Source: a bacterium
GTDB taxonomy: Bacteria; Pseudomonadota; Alphaproteobacteria; Caulobacterales; Hyphomonadaceae
Reading direction: 5' to 3'
Assembly: GCA_030824255.1 (NCBI GenBank)
Contig: JAVBYB010000435.1
Coordinates: 1-6,861 of the forward strand
Length of the DNA stretch: 6,861 nucleotides
Under the pieces are notes generated by a model. The model saw only the letters and a program-made list of their open reading frames with translations, was not told where the DNA came from and did no database searches. A program made the position numbers and the translations under genes. Shown here piece after piece: positions 1 through 5,501 of this stretch (the first letter of the stretch is position 1; each line of letters opens with the position of its first letter).

Positions 1-1
1 C

Positions 2-1114
2 AAATCCTTCGGCATCACCGTGCTGCTGCTGTCGATCGCCCGCATCGCCTGGCGTCTGATGAACCCGCCGCCGCCCGAGCCAGCCATGCCGGGCTGGCAG
101 TCCTTCGCCGCCAACGCCGTTCACGTGCTCTTCTATATACTGATGATCGCTATGCCGCTCTCGGGCTGGATCATGGCGTCGGCCTCGCCCGCCTTCGAGA
201 CGAAATACTTCGGCCTCGTCGATGCGCGCCTGCCGGTTCTGCCCACCCTGCCGCTGGAAACGCGCGAGGCTGTGGATGAAACCTTCGGCTCGGTTCACTC
301 GCTTCTTGCCTGGGTCATCATCGGCCTGCTGGTCCTCCATGTCGCCGGAGCCCTGAAACACCACTTCATCGACAAGGATGGCCTGCTCGCACGCATGGCC
401 CCCGGCCTGTTCGGCCGCACAGCCGGTCCGCCGGACAACGGACATGGCGCGATCTGGGCTTTCGGTTCCGCTGTTGTCGTCTTCGCCGCCATCCTCGGCG
501 CATCAATGGCGCTGAACGCTCCTACCTCCGCGGCGCCCGCCGTGACCGAAGACCAGAACCCGGCGCAACCCGTGCTCTCGAAAGCCCCCGCATGGACCGT
601 GGACGCCGCGAAGAGCACGCTGGCCTTCCGCTTCGGCTACATGGGCACGGACTATGAGGGAAAATTCCCCGAATGGACCGCGCAGATCCAGCTGGACACT
701 GATGCCGCGCCAAACCAGCAGACGCCCGTCGACGGCTATGTGCGCGTTGCGATCCCGCTCGCGAAAGTGTCCACAGGCCAGACCTACTTCGATGGAAACG
801 TCACGCAGGGCGATTGGTTCGACGTCGCCGGCAATCCGGAAGCCGTCTTTGAAGTGAAGGGCGGCGTCTTCAAACTTTCCCCCACGGAGTATGAAGCCAC
901 CGGCGTCCTCACCCTCAAGGGCGTCGCGCATCCCGTGCGCCTCCCCTTCACGCTCGCGATCGACGGAACCACGGCGACGATGCACGGCGAGGTCACGCTC
1001 TCGCGCCTCGACCTCGGCGTCGGCAAGGCGACGTCCGCGGAAGCGCGCGGCGATGAGGAGTGGGTGCGCGATGGCGTGCAGGTCGTCATCGATATCGTCG
1101 CGACGCGTCAGTGA
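2..1114 (+). CDS. Cytochrome b561 - YceI fusion protein (5' end missing)
   Basis: The reading frame is open from base 2, so the gene begins upstream; the GTG at 20 is internal to the conserved b561 sequence. Numbering from the first visible codon, residues 1-127 match the end of a di-haem cytochrome b561: an Arg/Trp-rich loop, a helix with His41 followed by PLSGW, and a last helical pair with His99 and His113 (14 apart) leading to KHHFID. These are probably three of the four haem ligands; the first lies outside the window. A further membrane segment lies at about 147-166. A Pro/Ala-rich linker leads to a YceI-like domain from about Trp198 to the end (WTVD start, DGxV and LxVGK-type motifs), probably periplasmic. 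b561 proteins move electrons from quinol-type donors; YceI domains are lipocalin-like and bind isoprenoid or amphiphilic ligands. yceI and b561-like genes are adjacent in E. coli, so the fusion makes sense. The actual substrate is unknown. Confidence 0.9.
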   Translation, partial: KSFGITVLLLSIARIAWRLMNPPPPEPAMPGWQSFAANAVHVLFYILMIAMPLSGWIMASASPAFETKYFGLVDARLPVLPTLPLETREAVDETFGSVHSLLAWVIIGLLVLHVAGALKHHFIDKDGLLARMAPGLFGRTAGPPDNGHGAIWAFGSAVVVFAAILGASMALNAPTSAAPAVTEDQNPAQPVLSKAPAWTVDAAKSTLAFRFGYMGTDYEGKFPEWTAQIQLDTDAAPNQQTPVDGYVRVAIPLAKVSTGQTYFDGNVTQGDWFDVAGNPEAVFEVKGGVFKLSPTEYEATGVLTLKGVAHPVRLPFTLAIDGTTATMHGEVTLSRLDLGVGKATSAEARGDEEWVRDGVQVVIDIVATRQ

Positions 1115-1132
1115 GCACGCGACTCACCCACC

Positions 1133-1152
1133 CGACTCGCACGCGCGAGTCG
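1133..1152 (+). terminator. Hairpin after the b561-YceI gene, possible terminator
   Basis: An 8-bp perfect stem, CGACTCGC with GCGAGTCG, closes a 4-base loop (ACGC). It starts 18 bases after the stop codon at 1112-1114. No T-run follows, so it is at best a weak or factor-assisted terminator, or an RNA-stabilising 3' hairpin. A second hairpin, a 9-bp stem of 1162-1170 with 1185-1193, lies just downstream. Confidence 0.35.
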
Positions 1153-1213
1153 CTTCGAAGACCTCGCACGAGTCGAAATCGGCGCGTGCGAGGCGCCTCC
1201 ACTGCAAAAAAAG

Positions 1214-1231
1214 TGTGACTGCCATGTCACA
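1214..1231. promoter_or_regulatory. Perfect dyad TGTGAC-N6-GTCACA, candidate operator
   Basis: This is an 18-base inverted repeat with perfect 6-base arms and a TGCCAT spacer. It directly follows an A-tract (1206-1212) and lies about 95 bases before the first possible sua5 start. The half sites resemble those of CRP/FNR-family regulators, but TGTGA and TCACA are 8 apart here instead of the usual 6, so a standard CRP site is doubtful. Binding by some dimeric regulator is inference. Confidence 0.35.
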
Positions 1232-1326
1232 GCGCGGAGTCGAAATCGACCTTCGCGAGTCACGCGCGAACGCACACGCGCGACCTCTCCCGGCGCCTCC
1301 AACACCCTTCGCGGGCGCCGCAACAC

Positions 1327-2343
1327 ATGCCGTCAGAGACTCCGAATTCGATGAACTCAGATTCACATAATGCCTCGCGCGGACCCGCGCGCATCATCGG
1401 CACGGACACCGCCTCGCTCGACGAAGCAGCGCGCGTGATCCTCGCCGGCGGGCTCGTCGCGGTGCCCACCGAGACCGTCTACGGACTCGCCGCCGACGCC
1501 ACCAACGGCGCCGCCGTCGCCGCCATCTACACCGCCAAGGGACGCCCCGCGTTCAACCCGCTCATCTGCCATGTCGCGAGCCTCGACATGGCCGAGCAGT
1601 ACGCGGAGTTCTCACCGCTCGCGCGCCGCCTCGCTGAGGACTTCTGGCCCGGTCCGCTCACGCTCGTGCTTCCGCGCAAGGCGTCGTGTCCCGTTTCGCA
1701 GCTCGCCACTGCGGGCCTGCCATCGATCGCACTTCGCGTTCCTCAACACATTGCAACTCTTGAACTTATTTCGCGCGTGCGTCGTCCCATCGCCGCGCCT
1801 TCGGCCAATCCATCCGAGCAGCTGAGCCCCACCACAGCGGCGCATGTGATGTCCGGACTGGGCGCGCGCATCGACCTCATCATCGATGGCGGCGCATCGC
1901 ATGCGGGTGTTGAATCGACCATCATCGCGCCCGGTGAAAGCGGCGCCGTGCTGCTCCGTCCAGGCGCCATCGCGCGCTCCGAGATCGAGTTGTTCACAGG
2001 CCCGCTGCGTGCTCCGGATGCTGCTGACGGGGTGGTGGCGCCGGGCATGTTGAAGCGTCACTACGCACCCCGCGCGCGTCTTCGGATGGATGCCTCGCGC
2101 CGTGAGTCAGACGAGGCCTTCCTCGCCTTCGGGGCGCCTCCGCACGGTGTCGAGCCGACCATGAACCTCTCTCCATCAAGCGACCTCGCGGAGGCTGCGT
2201 CGAACCTCTTCGCGATGCTGCGCGCGCTCGATGAGAGTCATCGCGCGATAGCCGTGCAGTCGATTCCGGATGTCGATTTGGGAGAGGCGATCAACGATCG
2301 CTTGCGAAGAGGTACTCTACTCTCGCGCGAGTCTGGTGTATGA
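1327..2343 (+). CDS. sua5: Threonylcarbamoyl-AMP synthase, Sua5 type
   Basis: This cytoplasmic enzyme makes L-threonylcarbamoyl-AMP from threonine, bicarbonate and ATP. It is the first step of the t6A modification at position 37 of tRNAs reading ANN codons; the TsaB/D/E proteins then transfer the group. The protein has 338 residues. The YrdC/TsaC domain spans about 25-220 and shows PTETVYGL (47-54), KGRP with Lys71 and Arg73, FNPL, and APSAN with Ser159 and Asn161, the KxR...SxN signature of the family. The C-terminal Sua5 domain follows after the conserved linker HYAP (245-248). The length fits the long Sua5 form rather than short TsaC. The start is uncertain: ATG 1327 and ATG 1351 are both possible and neither has a strong Shine-Dalgarno. 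A hairpin ending at 1320 argues slightly for 1351. The gene appears intact, with no partner genes of the pathway nearby. Confidence 0.95.
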   Translation: MPSETPNSMNSDSHNASRGPARIIGTDTASLDEAARVILAGGLVAVPTETVYGLAADATNGAAVAAIYTAKGRPAFNPLICHVASLDMAEQYAEFSPLARRLAEDFWPGPLTLVLPRKASCPVSQLATAGLPSIALRVPQHIATLELISRVRRPIAAPSANPSEQLSPTTAAHVMSGLGARIDLIIDGGASHAGVESTIIAPGESGAVLLRPGAIARSEIELFTGPLRAPDAADGVVAPGMLKRHYAPRARLRMDASRRESDEAFLAFGAPPHGVEPTMNLSPSSDLAEAASNLFAMLRALDESHRAIAVQSIPDVDLGEAINDRLRRGTLLSRESGV

Positions 2344-2393
2344 CAGATTCGTTGAGTCGGAGTCCGATCGGTGAAGGCTCAACATCAACCGGT

Positions 2394-2410
2394 GCGAGCT
2401 CGCTAGCGAG
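2394..2410. promoter_or_regulatory. Two overlapping perfect palindromes upstream of the micro-gene
   Basis: GCGAGCTCGC (2394-2403) and CTCGCTAGCGAG (2399-2410) are both perfect palindromes and share CTCGC, so GCGAG occurs as direct, inverted, direct within 17 bases. The site lies 32 bases before the ATG of the Lys/Ala-rich micro-gene, where an operator or a 5' leader switch between two alternative stems could act. An 11-base inverted repeat TCGGA-G-TCCGA lies further up at 2357-2367. A regulatory role is inference from position and symmetry. Confidence 0.35.
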
Positions 2411-2442
2411 TAAACACCAGGGACCACTCAAGGAGACTTAGA

Positions 2443-2526
2443 ATGGCCACTGCCAAAAAAGCTGCGAAGAAGCCTGCCAAAGCCGCTGCCAAAAAGCCGG
2501 TTAAAGCTGCGAAGAAGAAGAAGTAG
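2443..2526 (+). CDS. Lys/Ala-rich micro-protein, histone H1-like (27 aa)
   Basis: The ATG at 2443 is preceded by AAGGAGA (2430-2436), the best ribosome binding site in the window, with six bases between it and the start. The frame ends with TAG at 2524-2526. The product is 27 residues: 12 Lys, 10 Ala, 2 Pro and one each of Met, Thr, Val, with no acidic residue. It contains a tandem octapeptide, AAKKPAKA (7-14) and AAKKPVKA (15-22), followed by a truncated third unit (AKKKK). The two DNA copies differ at five codons. Four changes are synonymous third-base changes and one swaps Ala for Val, as expected if the peptide sequence is what is kept. The composition resembles the basic tails of bacterial H1-like proteins (HctB, AlgP type), which bind DNA, RNA or polyphosphate without folding. 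I infer nucleic-acid or polyanion binding. It may be a stand-alone gene, since sua5 ends 99 bases upstream. Confidence 0.75.
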   Translation: MATAKKAAKKPAKAAAKKPVKAAKKKK

Positions 2527-2541
2527 TAGCTGGCTCTTCGC

Positions 2542-2593
2542 ATTGGGCAGCCAGTCCTTGGCCTGCGCCTCACCAATCTAGAGGCCGCCCAAT
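2542..2593 (+). terminator. Inverted repeat after the micro-gene, possible terminator
   Basis: ATTGGGC-A-GCC (2542-2552) pairs with GGC-C-GCCCAAT (2583-2593), 11 positions with one A/C mismatch, around a 30-base loop. TT follows immediately. It starts 15 bases after the micro-gene stop. The long loop and short T-run make it a weak candidate, and it may be part of a structured 3' end together with the hairpin at 2617-2647. Confidence 0.3.
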
Positions 2594-2616
2594 TTCCCGA
2601 AGACTAGTGTATTCCT

Positions 2617-2647
2617 CATGCCCGTCCGGTTCGTCCGGGCGGGCATG
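2617..2647. terminator. Strong 13-bp hairpin, probable transcription end or insulator
   Basis: Bases 2617-2629 pair with 2635-2647 over 13 positions, all Watson-Crick except one T-G wobble (2625/2639), around the loop TTCGT. This is the strongest stem in the window. It lies about 90 bases after the micro-gene. No long T-run follows on either strand (AACACATTT on +), so it is not a textbook intrinsic terminator. Termination, 3' protection, or a dispersed extragenic repeat are all possible. Confidence 0.5.
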
Positions 2648-2869
2648 AACACATTTGGGGCCTGCGAATCTCGCGCTCCTCCCCCCGTCCCGTTCAAAGC
2701 CAGGCCCATCCATCGCGTCCGCTCTTTGGAAGCGCTGCCTCGCACCCGCAGGGGTCGCCCCCTTGAAGGGAAATAGCCGCCCGCCTCGCGAAGCGTTGCG
2801 GCATAGGCCTGTCCGGCCCCTCGACGCCCTTGGTTCGACGGACGCAGCGAGCCTCCCGCGTGGGTGGGC
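2648..2869. other. 222-base stretch with no recognised gene
   Basis: A + strand frame is open at 2655-2873, but it lacks a ribosome binding site, resembles no family I know, and overlaps the end of the cyclase gene. The texture is rich in C-runs and short symmetric words, for example CCCTT-G-AAGGG (2760-2770), GGGG-TCG-CCCC (2751-2761) and TCGACG at 2821 and 2835. This looks like an extragenic repeat or structured non-coding sequence rather than a gene. I cannot assign a function. Confidence 0.45.
2851..2869 (-). terminator. Hairpin directly after the cyclase gene
   Basis: Read on the - strand, GCCCACCC and GGGAGGC can pair around ACGC, with an A/A mismatch and a one-base bulge. The stem begins immediately after the TAA of the cyclase gene. 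There is no T-run, so termination is only suggested by position. Confidence 0.25.
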
Positions 2870-3841
2870 TTAGCCGATCGCCACCGGATTGATGACCATC
2901 TGCACCGTCCCCACGAAACGCGGGATACCCAGCACGAAGAGGAACTCCTTCACGCCGTCGGCCTGCAGCTGGTTGGTGTCGATCGTCTCGAGGATGTGCA
3001 CGCCCCGCTTCGCCAGCAGGGTCTGGTGCACGATGAACAGCTTGCCCGGCGGCGAGGGCAGCGATTCCAGCGCCACGGTGTCTGACCCAACGGCAACAAC
3101 GCCGAGATCCGCGAGAAAGATGGCTCCATCCTCGCCGAGCCCCGGCTCGCTGGAGCGGTACAGATCCTTCTCGGGTCCCATCTTCGCGGCCATCCAGCCG
3201 GTGTGGAACAGCACCACATCGCCCTTGCCCACGGTCACGCCCTGCGCCCGCATCGCCGCCTCGATCTCCGCGCGGTTGAACGTGTCGCCGACTGCCAGGT
3301 GCTGCTTGCCGAAGTGTTTCGCCATGTCGATCAGCACGCCGCGGGTCACGATCGGGGGCACATCGGCCAGCTGCAGCGCCCGCGTCGTCGCCACTTCCTT
3401 GCCAGTGACCCCGTTATAGTAGTGATGGTCGACGCCCAGATGCCCGAAACCGTCGATCTGCGTGCCGATGCCCATGGAAGACACCACCCGCTCGTCGAAA
3501 GCAGTGACGCGCTGCGAGCCGTTGGGTGTGTAGTCCGCATCCGGTCCCGGCGTCCGCTCGACCGTGTATTTCCGCGTGCCATAGGCCGCGCTCTCCGGCG
3601 CTGTCGGAACACCAAGCGCATAGACCTTCCCGGTCTTCACCAGGCCCGCTGCCTTTTTCACGCCCTCAGCCGAGAGATTGTTGACGTTGCCGAGCCGGTC
3701 CGCCTCGCCCCACGGCGAGTCCCACCAGGCTTCCTTATGGGGCGCGGGCTGGGTTGCGGGCTGACTTGGCGTCTGTGCGATCGCACCCTCGGAACAGGCA
3801 GAGAGAACCGCTGCCAGCAGCAACCGCTTCAGGAAGTCCAT
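2870..3841 (-). CDS. Exported cyclase-family (PF04199-like) hydrolase
   Basis: A 323-residue protein of the cyclase/kynurenine-formamidase superfamily, metal-dependent hydrolases or lyases acting on amide, lactone or similar bonds. The N-terminus is an export signal: MDFLKR, a hydrophobic core, then either a lipobox LSAC (13-16) or a signal peptidase I site after AIA (22). Family features in order are WWDSPWGEADRLGNVNNL (39-56), GTQID (126-130) with His134 where the metal-binding HxGTHxDxxxH motif is expected, LFHTGW, and GVHILE near the C-terminus. Two of the usual motif His positions are replaced (Gly124, Gln128), as also happens in a divergent long subfamily, so metal binding may differ. 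A modest AAGGGA lies 9 bases before the ATG. It lies 108 bases downstream of pdxH on the same strand. Exported location and lack of tryptophan-pathway neighbours argue against kynurenine formamidase; the substrate is unknown. Confidence 0.85.
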   Translation of the reverse strand: MDFLKRLLLAAVLSACSEGAIAQTPSQPATQPAPHKEAWWDSPWGEADRLGNVNNLSAEGVKKAAGLVKTGKVYALGVPTAPESAAYGTRKYTVERTPGPDADYTPNGSQRVTAFDERVVSSMGIGTQIDGFGHLGVDHHYYNGVTGKEVATTRALQLADVPPIVTRGVLIDMAKHFGKQHLAVGDTFNRAEIEAAMRAQGVTVGKGDVVLFHTGWMAAKMGPEKDLYRSSEPGLGEDGAIFLADLGVVAVGSDTVALESLPSPPGKLFIVHQTLLAKRGVHILETIDTNQLQADGVKEFLFVLGIPRFVGTVQMVINPVAIG

Positions 3842-3949
3842 GCCGATCCGTCCCTTCGGTCAGTGCGCCAGACTCGGCTCACCCTGTGTCAGTTCACATG
3901 GCGAATCTGCCATAGCGCCGACGTCAGCGCCAACCGGAAGCGTGCAACG

Positions 3950-4624
3950 CTAAGGGTAAAGCCTCCGTGTCTCCCAAGGCTGGCCGGGCTCACCTCGCGT
4001 GAACTCCAGCCGGTCATGCAGGCGGAACGGCCGGTCGCGCCAGAACTCGATCCGCGTCGGCCTGATCCGCCAGCCCTGCCACTGCGGCGGACGCGGCGTC
4101 TTTCCGAATCCATACTTGGCGGCGTAGAGCGCGATCCGCTTCTCCAGCTCGAACCGTCCCTCCATCGGTCGCGACTGCTCGGACGCCCATGCGCCGATCT
4201 GGCTGTCCTTGGCCCGCGTTGCGAAATAGGCGTCGGCCTCTGCCTCGCTCGCGGGTTCCACCTTGCCCGAGACACGCACCTGCCGGCGCAGGCTCTTCCA
4301 GTGGAAGCACAGCGCCGCCTGTCCGTTGGCCGACAGCTGGGTTCCCTTCCGGCTTTCGGCGTTGGAGTAGAAGACGAACCCGTCGCCCGAGACGTCTTTC
4401 AACAACACCATCCGCACATCCGGCGCGCCATGCGCATCCGCCGTGGCCAGCGCCATCGCGTTGGCGTCGTTCGGCTCCTTGGCTTTCGCGTCGGACAACC
4501 ATTCGCCGAACAGGGCAAAGGGATCGCTCCGCGCAAACCACGCTCCATCGTCTGGCGAGTTCGCCGCCGCCTTCGCGTACTCGGCCGCATCGGGCGTCGG
4601 AGGGATCAGCTTGTCATCGGCCAT
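3950..4624 (-). CDS. pdxH: Pyridoxamine/pyridoxine 5'-phosphate oxidase
   Basis: An FMN-dependent cytoplasmic enzyme that oxidises pyridoxamine or pyridoxine 5'-phosphate to pyridoxal 5'-phosphate with O2, the last step of de novo and salvage vitamin B6 synthesis. The 224-residue length is typical. Visible motifs are DPF (34-36), the FMN-phosphate segment RMVLLK (71-76), FYSN (85-88), SRKG (91-94), RRQVRVSG, and the C-terminal dimerisation and substrate region with W(Q)GWR, IEFW, RLHDR (201-205, substrate-binding Arg and His) and the RRLYP end. No key residue seems to be missing. The start MADDKLIPP (ATG 4624) fits the family and has only a weak ribosome binding site. It is divergent from the secreted-protein gene at 4735 and followed by the cyclase gene at 108 bases, perhaps co-transcribed. 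Confidence 0.96.
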   Translation of the reverse strand: MADDKLIPPTPDAAEYAKAAANSPDDGAWFARSDPFALFGEWLSDAKAKEPNDANAMALATADAHGAPDVRMVLLKDVSGDGFVFYSNAESRKGTQLSANGQAALCFHWKSLRRQVRVSGKVEPASEAEADAYFATRAKDSQIGAWASEQSRPMEGRFELEKRIALYAAKYGFGKTPRPPQWQGWRIRPTRIEFWRDRPFRLHDRLEFTRGEPGQPWETRRLYP

Positions 4625-4637
4625 GTCAGTGTCCGGC

Positions 4638-4666
4638 TTCGGATGTGGGATTGGTGATGATACAAT
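4638..4666 (+). promoter_or_regulatory. Possible promoter in the divergent pdxH / secreted-protein region
   Basis: TACAAT (4661-4666) is one base from the -10 consensus. A poor -35 match, TTCGGA (4638-4643), lies 17 bases upstream. It points to the gene at 4735. A small dyad GATTG-N9-CAATC (4649-4667) overlaps the -10 box and could be a regulator site. The 110-base gap must hold promoters for both directions; I see no clear one for pdxH. Confidence 0.28.
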
Positions 4667-4734
4667 CAGTCCGCTGCACGAACCAGTTCGACGGAAAGCT
4701 GACGCCGCAAGGCTGTCAACTAAAGGGGAAATTC

Positions 4735-5166
4735 GTGAAGCTCGCAGTTCCGCTGCTGGCCATGCTTGCCAGCCTCACCACCGCACCCGCCCTGGCTCAG
4801 GGCGCTTTGGGCCACTATGACGCAGGTCAGGCCAACGGCCCGGATACTCAGGCCCTCGCCTTCGTCCGAATACCGTTCGGGGAACAGGACAAACGCCGCG
4901 AACCCGTGATCGGCATCGGCCTTTTTGCCGACTGCACCGGCGCCGCGCTCCGCGCCTCCGCCAGTCAGCGTCTCGCCTGCGACGCAGAGCCGATCCGCTC
5001 GCTGGAATTCTCCCGCGAACTTTACGACCGCGACTGGCTGATCTCCTTCCGGGGCGAGCGGCGCTGGGTCGGCATCGCCCGCCTCCACCCCGATGGCTTT
5101 GCCAGCGTCCGCGAATACGGCCCGATCCTGTCAGGACCGGGCATGGTCGAGGACATGGAAGACTAG
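4735..5166 (+). CDS. Small secreted protein of unknown function
   Basis: I do not recognise this family. The chosen start is GTG 4735, because it is preceded by AAAGGGG (4722-4728) at proper spacing and gives a clean signal peptide at once: a Lys, a hydrophobic core (residues 3-14), and cleavage after ALA (19-21) before Gln22. An in-frame ATG at 4657 would add 26 residues and bury the signal. The mature part is about 122 residues with two cysteines (67 and 82) that could form a disulfide. It looks beta-rich, with alternating segments such as ALAFVRIPF and PVIGIGLF in the first half and WLISFRG and WVGIARL near the end, and it has an acidic tail. It is likely periplasmic. Its stop shares CTAG with that of the convergent gene. 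Function cannot be deduced from the neighbours. Confidence 0.8.
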   Translation: MKLAVPLLAMLASLTTAPALAQGALGHYDAGQANGPDTQALAFVRIPFGEQDKRREPVIGIGLFADCTGAALRASASQRLACDAEPIRSLEFSRELYDRDWLISFRGERRWVGIARLHPDGFASVREYGPILSGPGMVEDMED

Positions 5167-5501
5167 GGGTCGAGCGCGCTGCCATGCAGCCAGGACCAGA
5201 ACTGACCGTCACAGGCATACGCCACAGTGATCATCTGCGTGATCATGCCTTTGACGGCATCGTCCGTCAGGGCCTGCCGCCGCCGCATGTAGACGATGCC
5301 GTCCGGGTCGGTTTCGTGGATCGTCCAGCCCGGCGGGGGCGAGAAGGTCGCGAGCCTCTCCGGCGACATGTTGAGCCGGGTTTCAATCAGCTGCTCGATC
5401 TCGGGGTCGGCGCCGTCTAGATCGCGGCCGTGCCAATAGAGGGAGTCTTCCGCCGTTGAGCGTGCGATGACGACCTCAAGCGGATCCCGCTGTTTCGTCA
5501 A
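5163..5501 (-). CDS. Conserved-looking 112-aa protein of unknown function, coupled to the SDR gene
   Basis: I do not recognise the family. The start is taken as TTG at 5501-5499, which overlaps the SDR stop codon (TTGA, 4-base overlap), a common translational coupling arrangement. GGCGGG upstream, inside the SDR 3' end, may serve as ribosome binding site. The frame is open further upstream to 5687, but that part runs antisense-free over the SDR coding sequence and looks like out-of-frame translation (Arg/Gly-rich). The protein is acidic and soluble with no signal or membrane segment: an N-terminal strand, a helix with EIEQLIETRLNM (34-45), a Pro-rich turn SPPPGW (54-59), and a helix near 80-92, ending in an aromatic stretch FWSW (101-104). 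An internal ATG (Met45) is a less likely start. Co-expression with the SDR is the only clue to its role. Confidence 0.7.
   Translation of the reverse strand: MTKQRDPLEVVIARSTAEDSLYWHGRDLDGADPEIEQLIETRLNMSPERLATFSPPPGWTIHETDPDGIVYMRRRQALTDDAVKGMITQMITVAYACDGQFWSWLHGSALDP

Larger units (their letters stand above)
1115..1326. other. Intergenic region rich in short inverted and direct repeats
   Basis: There is no convincing gene in these 212 bases. The region contains several perfect inverted repeats: 1133-1152, 1162-1193, 1190-1199, 1214-1231 and 1291-1320. It also has a 12-base direct repeat GAGTCGAAATCG at 1170-1181 and 1237-1248, three copies of ACGCGCGA (1141, 1262, 1276), and GCGAGTC at 1145 and 1255 with its complement at 1134. 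A run of seven A lies at 1206-1212. It probably carries the end signal of the b561-YceI transcript and the control region of sua5. The repeats might also form a structured 5' leader. Confidence 0.55.

Noticed and set aside
1214..1231. Standard CRP binding site
   Set aside because: The half sites match, but the spacer between TGTGA and TCACA is 8 instead of 6; kept only as an unspecified operator candidate.
1141..1283. CRISPR-like array in the repeats before sua5
   Set aside because: The repeats are only 7-12 bases, irregularly spaced and in both orientations, with no spacer structure or cas genes.
2655..2873. 72-codon + strand frame after the 13-bp hairpin
   Set aside because: There is no ribosome binding site, no family resemblance, and it overlaps the cyclase gene end.
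3898..3913. Inverted repeat ATGGC-N6-GCCAT between pdxH and the cyclase gene as a terminator
   Set aside because: The stem is short and no T-run follows on the - strand, so it does not separate the two genes convincingly.
3203..4657. Long open frame on the + strand (484 codons)
   Set aside because: It lies antisense to the pdxH and cyclase genes, both of which match known families. Its translation is Arg/Leu-rich and low in recognisable motifs, typical of a shadow frame in GC-rich DNA.
4189..4734. Upstream extension of the secreted-protein frame
   Set aside because: The frame is open far upstream but runs antisense through pdxH and gives an Arg/Pro/Ser-rich translation. The signal peptide and ribosome binding site place the start at GTG 4735.
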